A stretch of DNA of 37,044 nucleotides from Sphaerochaetaceae bacterium (GTDB taxonomy: Bacteria > Spirochaetota > Spirochaetia > Sphaerochaetales > Sphaerochaetaceae): NCBI GenBank assembly GCA_028532915.1, contig JAQQAI010000066.1:1-37044 (forward strand). The letters are read 5' to 3'. A program made the translations under genes and the position numbers. The notes beneath the pieces were generated by a model. That model saw only the letters and a program-made list of their open reading frames with translations, searched no databases and had not been told where the DNA came from. Positions 25,559-32,507 of this stretch are shown here, piece after piece (positions within the stretch are counted from its first letter, which is position 1; each line of letters opens with the position of its first letter).

Positions 25559-26620
25559 TCACTCTTTAAGAAGATTGAACGGAAGAGGCAGAAGCTCATC
25601 GAATCTGTAGGTGGTGATGTTATTGTTCATGTCGCACAGATAGATCGCAGCATCGGGTGAGCAGAACTCGCTCAGCACCTGCAGACACATCGCACAGGGA
25701 GGAGCGGGAGGCTGATCATCGGTCACGACGATGACCGATGAGATATCGAGTTTCCCCTCTTCGCTTATCCCTTTCATGACAGCACCGCGCTCTGCGCAGA
25801 TAGTCGCACCGTAGCTTGCATTCTCGACATTACACCCGCTGTATATCTTTCCGCTTTGTCTGCTGATCACAGCTGCACCGACCTTATAACCCGAATATCG
25901 CACATATGCATGGTTTCGCGATTCGATGGCCATCTGTCTTCCTCTGTAGAGCTGCAGCAGCCTGTTAAACTCTTCGACAGTCGCAAAATCGGGAAAATCA
26001 TCGAGGCCGCCGATGATGAAATCAGCTCCCTTATCGAGAAGCTGAGATGATGTAAAACTCGTGGTTATCGCACCGCACAGAGCCCCGGCCCTCTTGGCGG
26101 CTTCAACTCCGTTGGTTGCGTCCTCGAAGACGATACATTCTCCGATCGGAGATTCAAGGTGGTCTGCAGCCTTCTCGTAGATGTCGGGAAAGGGTTTCTT
26201 TCTTTCAATATCCTTCCCGTTGATGAGAACATGGAACCATGACCGGTCGAGTTTCATCACATCGAGATTGATTTCCATCTTCGTCAGATCGGCACTGGTG
26301 GCAACAGCCATCTTCAATCCGGCATTATGGGCATTTGTGATGAAACGGGTCACTCCCGGGAGTGCTTCTTCTTTCCCTTCGATAAGTTCTTTATATATAG
26401 CGTAGGTATCAAGTTTGGCCTGTTCTATATCCAGAGACAATCCGTACTTCTGGGCAACACCGCCGATGTAACGGTCTTCTCCGGCTCCGATGAAGGGTAT
26501 GAAATCCTCTGCCTTCGCATTGACCCCCAAAGTTTTAAAAAACCCGATGGCCGCCTTACTGATGTACTCTTCAGAGTCGATAAGGACACCATCCATATCA
26601 AATAAGATCGATGTAATCAC
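25559..26620 (-). CDS. HAD phosphatase fused to cytidine deaminase
   Basis: One 353-residue polypeptide with two enzymes. Residues ~1-220 are a beta-phosphoglucomutase-like HAD hydrolase: nucleophile motif FDMDGVLIDSEE, motif II ATSAD, motif III Lys in KKPFPDIYEKA, and motif IV VFEDATNGVEAAK. Residues ~225-353 are a homotetramer-type cytidine deaminase: CNVENASYG, catalytic ICAERGAV (Cys275/Glu277) and the zinc pair PCAMC (Cys309/312). All catalytic residues look intact. The start is a GTG at 26620 behind AGGAG; no stop or frameshift separates the domains. A joint role, dephosphorylating a nucleotide and deaminating the nucleoside, is inference. Lies 15 nt downstream of fic. Confidence 0.9.
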   Translation of the reverse strand: MITSILFDMDGVLIDSEEYISKAAIGFFKTLGVNAKAEDFIPFIGAGEDRYIGGVAQKYGLSLDIEQAKLDTYAIYKELIEGKEEALPGVTRFITNAHNAGLKMAVATSADLTKMEINLDVMKLDRSWFHVLINGKDIERKKPFPDIYEKAADHLESPIGECIVFEDATNGVEAAKRAGALCGAITTSFTSSQLLDKGADFIIGGLDDFPDFATVEEFNRLLQLYRGRQMAIESRNHAYVRYSGYKVGAAVISRQSGKIYSGCNVENASYGATICAERGAVMKGISEEGKLDISSVIVVTDDQPPAPPCAMCLQVLSEFCSPDAAIYLCDMNNNITTYRFDELLPLPFNLLKE

Positions 26621-26635
26621 AATGCAGCTCCTCGT

Positions 26636-27400
26636 TTATGAATCTATGGGTTCAACAGCCGTATGCAGCAGTCCGATAAGAGGCTGATAATCACCCTCCA
26701 GCGCTGCGATATCAGCTTCCAGCAGTCGCGTCTCATTGGTATCCGAAGGATTGATCCTCCATCCGGCCCTCTTTGCCAGCTGATGGAAAAAAATTCTCAT
26801 CGTACGGGTATTGCCGTCAAGGAAAGGATGGAGAGCATGGATTTCGGCCATATAATAGGCAAGATTGTCGACAAACTCTTCAAATTCCTGATGTTTCAGG
26901 TAGTTATCCTCCCTGAGTTTCGTGAAGATCTCTTCTGCCATCCTTCCTATATACTGGGGAAGACAGAACATGGCTCTCTGATTTATGGATACGTAGCGCT
27001 GCTCACCTGCGAACGGATACAGGTCGCTGAACAGATGGTGATGTACGACCTTCAGATAATCGAAATCAAAAGGACCTTCGAAGTCTCCTTTGAGCAGTTC
27101 GGCCATCCGTACACTGACTATCTGCGTCTCTATCTCATCAAGCAGCTGCTGATCCCGCAGTCCCAGATAGTTTATGAACACTTCGCTTCCTGCATACAGG
27201 CCATCGGGAGATTCGCTCGTGTCTGAATTGGCAGAAAGACCATATTCATCAATAATCATGGAAACAGCCTCATCTCCTGCAAGGTCATCATCAAGAACAT
27301 CCCTGGCATATGCTTCCGCCTTGGGCGTCATAGGATAATCCTCTGTTTCCTGAACAAAGTATATGTAGTCGAGATGTCGACGTATCTGGCTCTCTTTCAT
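26636..27400 (-). CDS. Fic-domain protein with N-terminal antitoxin-like segment
   Basis: Predicted nucleotidyl- (AMP-) transferase acting on protein hydroxyls. The Fic core motif is HALHPFLDGNTRTMRIF (H-P-F-x-D-G-N-T-R-x-x-R; the GNTR form occurs naturally in one Fic subgroup). A beta-hairpin flap precedes it at FAGEQRYVSIN. The first ~55 residues (helical, MTPKAEAYARDVLDDDLAGDEAVSMIIDEYG) resemble the VbhA-type antitoxin fold that normally sits in a separate protein. The inhibitory S/T-x-x-x-E-G motif is not clear; VQETED is the nearest candidate. GGAGGG precedes the ATG. It lies 12 nt after the outer-membrane protein gene and 15 nt before the HAD-deaminase gene. Confidence 0.83.
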   Translation of the reverse strand: MKESQIRRHLDYIYFVQETEDYPMTPKAEAYARDVLDDDLAGDEAVSMIIDEYGLSANSDTSESPDGLYAGSEVFINYLGLRDQQLLDEIETQIVSVRMAELLKGDFEGPFDFDYLKVVHHHLFSDLYPFAGEQRYVSINQRAMFCLPQYIGRMAEEIFTKLREDNYLKHQEFEEFVDNLAYYMAEIHALHPFLDGNTRTMRIFFHQLAKRAGWRINPSDTNETRLLEADIAALEGDYQPLIGLLHTAVEPIDS

Positions 27401-27412
27401 GTCCCTCCGCCT

Positions 27413-28501
27413 TTAGAATCGATAAGTAAATCCTGCCCGTACGATACCAGTAAGTTCATAAGGTGTAAAGACGTCACTGAAAAGGAATCTCGTCTGGGCA
27501 TTCAGGGTAACAGAGAAGATATCGTTGATATTGTATCTGCCGAGAATCTCAACATAAGGTCCATAGAAGATATTGGCGGTGTTATCCGAGCTGATATCCT
27601 CTCCTGTGAACATGAGAGAGAGTCCTCCTACCGCTCCGATGCTCCATGTGGAGGAAAGAGGATACTCATACTCTACTCCGACATGGAAGTCGGGGCCCAG
27701 TACGGTAGATTGGTCGCTTGCCTTCTGATACCTGTTGTAACCGAGTCCGAAATGGAGATTCAATGAACTGTTGTTGTCGAAGGTCTTCAGGTTTCCGTAA
27801 ATGAAATCGAATGAGATAGATGGGAGTATCATGGTTCTCATATTCGTGAACACATCGTCAGGATCGAACATGGAAGTAAAAGCGAGATTGTCAGCCTTTC
27901 CTCCTGTGCCCAGCAGTACTTCAACGGCCATCCACGGATTGGTATCGAATACCTCTATGAGCTGTTCCTCTTCGGTCGGAGGAGTAAGCTTCTGCAGACC
28001 TTCAGGAAGTTCTTCAACCATTTCCTCTGCAGCAGGTTCTTCTTCTACTATTCCAACCGGTTCTTCTTCAACTAATTCCAACGGTTCTTCTTCAATGATC
28101 TCGACAGGTTCACTGACGACGACAGGTTCACTCATCACCAGAGGCTCGGTCATGACCACAGGCTCCGAGATCGTCTGAATGACGGGTTCTTCGACAACGG
28201 GCACCGGCACCCCTTCATAGGTCATCATCGAACTTTCGCTGTAGTTGATGCCGTCGTATGTCTGCTGAATCTCGAAGGTGTATGATTGAGTATCGTCAAC
28301 GTTCAAAAGGGTGAATGACAGAACTGAAGGGTCAACGACCACCCATGGTTCGTCGTTGAGGCGATAACGGAACGATGTTATCTGCGAATCGGCAGGTTCC
28401 CAATCCCATATAATATCCACCATCGATGCATACAGGGAAAAACTTGCACCGAGCAGGATTAACAGAACTGTCGCAATTGCTTTATTTATATGGTTTTTCA
28501 T
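27413..28501 (-). CDS. outer-membrane-type protein: FN3-like domain, Glu/Pro linker, beta-barrel
   Basis: 362 residues, exported. Signal peptide (MKNHINKAIATVLLILLGASFSLYA), then a ~75-residue beta domain resembling a fibronectin-III fold (WDWEPADSQITSFRYRLND...SYTFEIQQTYDG). A linker of about 75 residues follows, made of irregular E-P-V-V / E-E-E-P units. The C-terminal ~160 residues have alternating aromatic/glycine strands and end in F (AGFTYRF), typical of outer-membrane beta-barrels. GGAGGGGAT precedes the ATG. Similar modular proteins of unknown role occur in spirochaetes; a structural or envelope-spanning role is inference. Confidence 0.75.
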   Translation of the reverse strand: MKNHINKAIATVLLILLGASFSLYASMVDIIWDWEPADSQITSFRYRLNDEPWVVVDPSVLSFTLLNVDDTQSYTFEIQQTYDGINYSESSMMTYEGVPVPVVEEPVIQTISEPVVMTEPLVMSEPVVVSEPVEIIEEEPLELVEEEPVGIVEEEPAAEEMVEELPEGLQKLTPPTEEEQLIEVFDTNPWMAVEVLLGTGGKADNLAFTSMFDPDDVFTNMRTMILPSISFDFIYGNLKTFDNNSSLNLHFGLGYNRYQKASDQSTVLGPDFHVGVEYEYPLSSTWSIGAVGGLSLMFTGEDISSDNTANIFYGPYVEILGRYNINDIFSVTLNAQTRFLFSDVFTPYELTGIVRAGFTYRF

Positions 28502-28525
28502 ATCCCCTCCAACTTTATCGTAAAC

Positions 28526-28554
28526 AGTATATCATAAGGAAAGATCTTTATTAA
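28526..28554 (-). promoter_or_regulatory. promoter of the outer-membrane protein gene
   Basis: Minus strand TTAATA (28554-28549), 17-nt spacer, TATACT (28531-28526), about 25 nt upstream of the start. Probably drives the outer-membrane protein, fic and HAD-deaminase genes together. Confidence 0.4.
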
Positions 28555-28657
28555 GGTACTGCCACCCGATTATAATAATTACATTTTTCACATTCATTTT
28601 TAAAATCAATTGTATCCTACCATGCTTTCTATCAAAAGAACATGCAATAGTAACAAT

Positions 28658-28679
28658 GAAGCCCCGACGAGGGGTTTTC
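28658..28679 (+). terminator. small hairpin with T-rich 3' arm, possible terminator
   Basis: CCCC-GACGA-GGGG core extended by A-T and G-T pairs (658-665 with 671-678), followed by few Ts. It lies in the 210-nt gap between divergent genes with no coding gene directly upstream on this strand. It could end a short unrecognised RNA or be chance. The rest of the gap (28555-28657) is AT-rich with no gene visible. Confidence 0.25.
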
Positions 28680-28695
28680 ACAACGTCCTTTATAG

Positions 28696-28701
28696 TATAA
28701 T
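28696..28701 (+). promoter_or_regulatory. -10 box TATAAT of the YitT-family gene, near-leaderless
   Basis: A perfect TATAAT ends 10 nt before the ATG at 28712, with no ribosome site between. The -35 is poor (GGTTTT at 17-nt spacing). The transcript would carry at most about five leader bases. Confidence 0.4.
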
Positions 28702-28711
28702 CCTATAGAAT

Positions 28712-29587
28712 ATGAAGGTCAAAAAAAGATTTCGGGATTACGTGCTGATCATCCTCGGATCGGCTGTCACTGCACTGGGTATTTCCCTGTTCGTTGCTCC
28801 GGCGAAACTGGCGAGCGGCGGAGTCAGCGGTATCGCAGTCATACTGTTTCACATCTTTGATATCGATGTAGGTCTTTCGATTTTAGCTCTCTCTGTACCT
28901 CTTTTTATCGCAGGGGTAAAGATCTTCGGACGCAGATACGGATTCGCATCGCTGGTAGGAACCCTTCTCCTTTCGGCATTCACCTATCTGTTCGGTATGC
29001 TGTTCGGATATGAGGGGATGCTCGATTACTCCGATTCGATCAACACTCTCCTGTCAGCCATCTACGGAGGTCTGCTCGGAGGTTTCGGCATCGGACTGGT
29101 TCTCAGAGGAGGTGCGAATACGGGAGGCACAGATATCGCTGCTCAGATCATCAGCAGATATACTCCCCTTGCCGTAGGGACTTCATTATTCATCGTCGAC
29201 GGTCTCGTGCTGCTTTCCGGAGGTTTCATCTTCGGTCTTGAAAGCGCCTTGTTCGCGACCCTCTCATTATATGTGACGAGCATCTCCATCAATTATGTCG
29301 TTCTGAATATCGGGACACGGTATGCGAAAACCGCACTGATTATCAGTGACCGCCATGAGATGATCTCAAAGCGCATCACACAGGAACTCGGTCACGGGGC
29401 GACCTACCTTCAGGGTAAAGGCGCCTATACACAAAAAGATAAACCTGTGCTGATGTCGGTCATCCCCAACAGAAAGATAAGCTCTCTCATAGCTATCGTA
29501 CGAGAGAGCGATCCGGGGGCCTTCATGATAATCGAAGAGGCCCATGAGGTTATGGGTGAAGGGTTCAGCACCCTGGATTACCATTAG
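28712..29587 (+). CDS. YitT/DUF2179-family membrane protein
   Basis: Integral-membrane protein of the YitT_membrane + DUF2179 family; function not known. About five to six hydrophobic helices in residues 1-205, with glycine-rich signatures SGGVSGIAVIL and GLVLRGGANTGGTDIAAQI that mark the family. A cytosolic DUF2179 domain (residues ~210-290) follows: ISDRHEMISKRI..ELGHGATYLQGKGAYT, VLMSVIPNRKISSLIAIV and DPGAFMIIEEAHEVMGEGF. 291 residues, complete. It ends 4 nt from the convergent nucleotidyltransferase stop; a GGTCA-TTA-TGACC palindrome spans both stops. Confidence 0.92.
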   Translation: MKVKKRFRDYVLIILGSAVTALGISLFVAPAKLASGGVSGIAVILFHIFDIDVGLSILALSVPLFIAGVKIFGRRYGFASLVGTLLLSAFTYLFGMLFGYEGMLDYSDSINTLLSAIYGGLLGGFGIGLVLRGGANTGGTDIAAQIISRYTPLAVGTSLFIVDGLVLLSGGFIFGLESALFATLSLYVTSISINYVVLNIGTRYAKTALIISDRHEMISKRITQELGHGATYLQGKGAYTQKDKPVLMSVIPNRKISSLIAIVRESDPGAFMIIEEAHEVMGEGFSTLDYH

Positions 29588-29591
29588 GTCA

Positions 29592-30497
29592 TTATGACCA
29601 CAGTTTCTCCTGATAGATCCCTTCTCTGATTTTCTCCATGATCTCTTTTTTGACCTGGTCTCTGTCTTCCTGATAGGTCATTCCGAACCATCGTTCGTTC
29701 GTCGTGTAAAAACGCATCTTAGCATCTGTGGTGTGCACCAGTTCACTGGATGCTTCAGGAAGATAGCACTCCTCTTTCTCGGTTGTGACAGCATCGGCGA
29801 TGAATCTGTCGAAATAGTCGCTGAAAAAATCGAGAGCATAGGGAGTATAGCCGAAGTAGTTCATCGATACCCATTCGTCACCGGTAAGAAGACGTTTCTC
29901 TCCATCGATATCGCTGTAAATAGCATCACCTTCATGATAGATCTTCTTGTTCTCTCTCATCGATTCGAGATAGCCGTCTTTAACCGAACAGATCGCACGT
30001 GAGACCGATCCGCTTCTGCTGGTCGTGTTCTTGAGAACATATCCGACCATGGCCTGCTCGAGTGAATCGTTGGAAACTGAACCGAGATGTTTTCCCATGA
30101 TCTCATACGCTTCTCTGCCGTAATAGTCATCGCTGTTGATGACACAGAAAGGCGCATTGAGTTCCTCTTTCGCACTCAGTACCGCATGGATCGTTCCCCA
30201 CGGTTTCTTTCTGTCTTTCGAAAGAGCGATCTGCTTCTCATCGAGTAAAGTCGTCAGTTCCTGAAATACATAGGTGGCATCGCAATGTTCTGCGATACGG
30301 TCGAAGATTCTTGATCTGAAATCCTTTTCGATATCTTTTCTGATGATGAAAACGACCTTCCCGAATCCGCTTTTCAATGCGTCATAGGTCGAATAGTCGA
30401 GCAAGGCTTCGTTGTCCAGACCTACTCCATCAATCTGTTTCACACCGCCGTATCGGCTTCCCATCCCAGCTGCCATAACTAAAAGTATCGGTTTCAT
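29592..30497 (-). CDS. sugar-phosphate nucleotidyltransferase-like protein
   Basis: GT-A fold NTP transferase. The nucleotide loop is MAAGMGSRYGG (G-x-G-x-R) and the metal-binding Asp is probably in INSDDYYG. A hexose-1-phosphate is the usual acceptor in this family, but the subgroup (301 residues, GGVKQIDGVG, SMNYFGY) is not assigned to a defined substrate. GGAGAG precedes the ATG. A TATACT box at 30529-30534 (minus strand) lies about 32 nt upstream, with a poor -35. It could feed envelope sugar synthesis together with the phosphohexomutase (inference). Confidence 0.82.
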   Translation of the reverse strand: MKPILLVMAAGMGSRYGGVKQIDGVGLDNEALLDYSTYDALKSGFGKVVFIIRKDIEKDFRSRIFDRIAEHCDATYVFQELTTLLDEKQIALSKDRKKPWGTIHAVLSAKEELNAPFCVINSDDYYGREAYEIMGKHLGSVSNDSLEQAMVGYVLKNTTSRSGSVSRAICSVKDGYLESMRENKKIYHEGDAIYSDIDGEKRLLTGDEWVSMNYFGYTPYALDFFSDYFDRFIADAVTTEKEECYLPEASSELVHTTDAKMRFYTTNERWFGMTYQEDRDQVKKEIMEKIREGIYQEKLWS

Positions 30498-30589
30498 ATA
30501 CCTCTCCTTGCCCTTTTATTTTTCATCCAGTATATCAGATAAAAGGGAAAAGCTCTATTGATAGAAAAGCCGGAAAAATGAGTTTTGTG

Positions 30590-31150
30590 TTAATCGGCCA
30601 GTACTTCGACTAAAATGATCGCATCGTAGAGACCGGTAGAGAAATCGTTGATATCGAAGCCTTCGTTCAGCGACGGGAATTGAACATATATGAGACCTTT
30701 TTCCTCATATCTCGATCCGACGAGAACACCGATCTCTTTACGGACCGAGCGGTAATCTTCATTGGTTACTTCCTGACTGTTCTGCTCATTCCTTACGATA
30801 AGTCTGAACGGGATCGGATCGTTTCCCGTGTCGAGACCACCGGCTGTGATGCTTCTGAACGCGAATACATCAGAGCCCAACTGGGTGGAGACTCCAGGGG
30901 AAAGCCTCATATTATAAGCGATCTGAGGGCTGTTGGAGAAAAAATCGTATGAGGCGATCTGAACCTCTCTTCCCGCAATATCCTGACTTAAGACGAGAGG
31001 TATCTGAAAGGTAACCTCAAGGATAAAGGATTCCTGAAGAGGGATTCTTCCGTTGAACGGCAATGTTTCAACGAACAGAGGCTCAAGAGCAGAAAGAGAG
31101 CTTATGGCTGATACAAGTATCAGGATAAACAATGACAATCTTTTTTTCAT
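30590..31150 (-). CDS. exported protein of unknown function
   Basis: 186 residues with a signal peptide (MKKRLSLFILILVSAISSLSA). The mature part is beta-rich (FILEVTFQIPLVLSQDIAGREVQIASYDFF; PIPFRLIVRN), with a conspicuous SLNEGFDINDFSTGLYDAIILVEVL end. No family recognised. I start at 31150, preceded by GGGAGCTGGAAG; a longer frame to 31210 places the ribosome site and promoter inside the protein. It differs in sequence from the other exported unknown at 15561-16187. Confidence 0.72.
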   Translation of the reverse strand: MKKRLSLFILILVSAISSLSALEPLFVETLPFNGRIPLQESFILEVTFQIPLVLSQDIAGREVQIASYDFFSNSPQIAYNMRLSPGVSTQLGSDVFAFRSITAGGLDTGNDPIPFRLIVRNEQNSQEVTNEDYRSVRKEIGVLVGSRYEEKGLIYVQFPSLNEGFDINDFSTGLYDAIILVEVLAD

Positions 31151-31181
31151 CTTCCAGCTCCCTTTCAATATTGATATACAT

Positions 31182-31210
31182 AGAGTAATAAAACTTCCCA
31201 GTGATGTCAA
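31182..31210 (-). promoter_or_regulatory. promoter of the exported-protein gene
   Basis: Minus strand perfect TTGACA (31210-31205), 17-nt spacer, TACTCT (31187-31182). Start near 31175, leader about 25 nt. Very AT-rich DNA lies just upstream (31211-31320), which could act as an UP element. No gene is seen in the 293-nt gap between this gene and the tRNA. Confidence 0.45.
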
Positions 31211-31402
31211 TACTTATCTACTTAGACTAAGTTTTATACATATAAATTTATCTATATTTATTTATTATAACTATTTACTTCTTTCAACATGTGTCATATA
31301 TATTTTATTTATTGAAACTATTCCAGAAAATATCGGACATTCAGGTATATAAACGATGAATGAAAGAGAGAAAATAATCTCGCTCCACCTTTCAATATCC
31401 TC

Positions 31403-31431
31403 TTTACTCATATCAAAGTTTGCTCTACAAT
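31403..31431 (+). promoter_or_regulatory. promoter of tRNA-Arg
   Basis: TTTACT (31403-31408), 17-nt spacer, TACAAT (31426-31431). Start near 31438, six bases before the mature tRNA 5' end. Confidence 0.45.
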
Positions 31432-31443
31432 TTGTCTTCGCAA

Positions 31444-31517
31444 GGATGTGTAGCTCAGCTGGATAGAGCGCTTCCCTCCGGAGGAAGAGGCCGTGGGTTC
31501 GAATCCCGCCACATTCA
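31444..31517 (+). tRNA. tRNA-Arg, anticodon CCG
   Basis: The cloverleaf folds fully: acceptor GGATGTG with CACATTC, D stem GCTC/GAGC, anticodon stem CTTCC/GGAAG with loop CTCCGGA (anticodon CCG, reads CGG), a 5-nt variable loop AGGCC, and T stem GTGGG/CCCGC with loop TTCGAAT. The discriminator base is A and the CCA end is not encoded. A terminator follows 36 nt downstream. Confidence 0.95.
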
Positions 31518-31552
31518 CTAACAATAGCTGAAATAGAAGAGCGATGAATGGT

Positions 31553-31586
31553 AAAGCCCCTAAACAAATCTGTTCAGGGGCTTTTT
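31553..31586 (+). terminator. rho-independent terminator after tRNA-Arg
   Basis: AAGCCCCT pairs with AGGGGCTT, extended by four further base pairs across one mismatch, loop AATC, and followed by a run of five Ts on the plus strand. It ends the tRNA transcript and lies directly against the stop of the convergent NYN gene. Confidence 0.85.
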
Positions 31587-31587
31587 C

Positions 31588-32481
31588 TCATTTTTGATTC
31601 TTTTTTGACGCTGCGCTTTTCAATCCTGTGATGGAGTGTCTGTTCAGAGTGAACAGGCCGAGTTTGTTCAGATGTGAGGAAAAAGACTTCTCATCGTAAT
31701 CGTAGGATGAATAGTACTTGGTGATCTTCTGCTTGAATGTACTTAACGGGATATTCCCGTCGGTATTATTATTCTCCCAGATCCATTTCAGAAATGCCTT
31801 CTCATCGATCTTAGCATACTGTTTGTTCTCACTGAAAAGGAACAATCCCGAACGGGACAGGCTGTTAGAGAAGGTGCCATTGTGTTTATATGACGATCTC
31901 ACCTTATACAGATAGTTCTTCATCGTCCCGACATTCGCATATCCGTCTTCGTTATGAGTGTTATCGTAGCTGATGAGAAAGAGTTCGTTCTCGGACATAT
32001 CGGATATTTTCTTCTCATCGGTGCTGACCTCTTTATCTTTCACCTGAAGGTATTCGAATTTATCGCAGGCGCTGATCAGATATTTCTGTGATGACTTCTC
32101 AAGACCGTACCCGTAGACATATTTTCCTTCCTGCTGAATCCTCTGAATAAGACTGATATAGTCGCTATCGCCGGCCACCAGACAGAGTATGTCGAACTTG
32201 TTGGTGAAAAGAAGCTCCATCGCATCTACGATCAGAGCTGAATCGGTTGAATCCTTCCCGCTCGTATAATTGATGACATTGACCAGCTGGATAGAATACT
32301 CTTTGGCGGTATTGACCCAGGGTTTCACCGTGCTCTTGGTGATATCACCGTACACTCTCTTTATGTAGCATTTCCCATGTATACTTGCTTTCGTAAGTAT
32401 TTCTTCAAAATTACCATGCAGACCGCAGTCTCCATCTATGAGAATCGCTATCCGTTTCTCGTTTTCCACATATTCCCCCAT
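31588..32481 (-). CDS. NYN-domain (PIN-like) predicted RNase with LOTUS-like C-terminus
   Basis: 297 residues. The N-terminal NYN/LabA domain (~1-150) keeps the acidic site of PIN-like nucleases: IAILIDGDCG (Asp), KDSTDSALIVDAMELL (Asp pair) and LVAGDSDYISLI (Asp). The C-terminal part carries two degenerate winged-helix repeats of OST-HTH/LOTUS type (YANVGTMKNYLYKVRSSYKHNGTFSNSLSRSGLF; PLSTFKQKITKYYSSYDYDEKSFSSHLNKLGLF), which may bind RNA. The start at 32481 lacks a ribosome site; a GTG at 32469 behind GGGGGA is an alternative. Base composition is more AT-rich and Lys/Asn/Ser-rich than its neighbours, and it sits next to a tRNA gene, so acquisition by transfer is possible. Confidence 0.8.
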   Translation of the reverse strand: MGEYVENEKRIAILIDGDCGLHGNFEEILTKASIHGKCYIKRVYGDITKSTVKPWVNTAKEYSIQLVNVINYTSGKDSTDSALIVDAMELLFTNKFDILCLVAGDSDYISLIQRIQQEGKYVYGYGLEKSSQKYLISACDKFEYLQVKDKEVSTDEKKISDMSENELFLISYDNTHNEDGYANVGTMKNYLYKVRSSYKHNGTFSNSLSRSGLFLFSENKQYAKIDEKAFLKWIWENNNTDGNIPLSTFKQKITKYYSSYDYDEKSFSSHLNKLGLFTLNRHSITGLKSAASKKNQK

Positions 32482-32507
32482 ATAAAGGTATTTAAAATCA
32501 TTTGAGC

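Noticed and set aside
27801-28178. Ser/Thr-rich plus-strand frame resembling a low-complexity surface protein
   Set aside because: It is the complement of the Glu/Pro linker of the outer-membrane protein.
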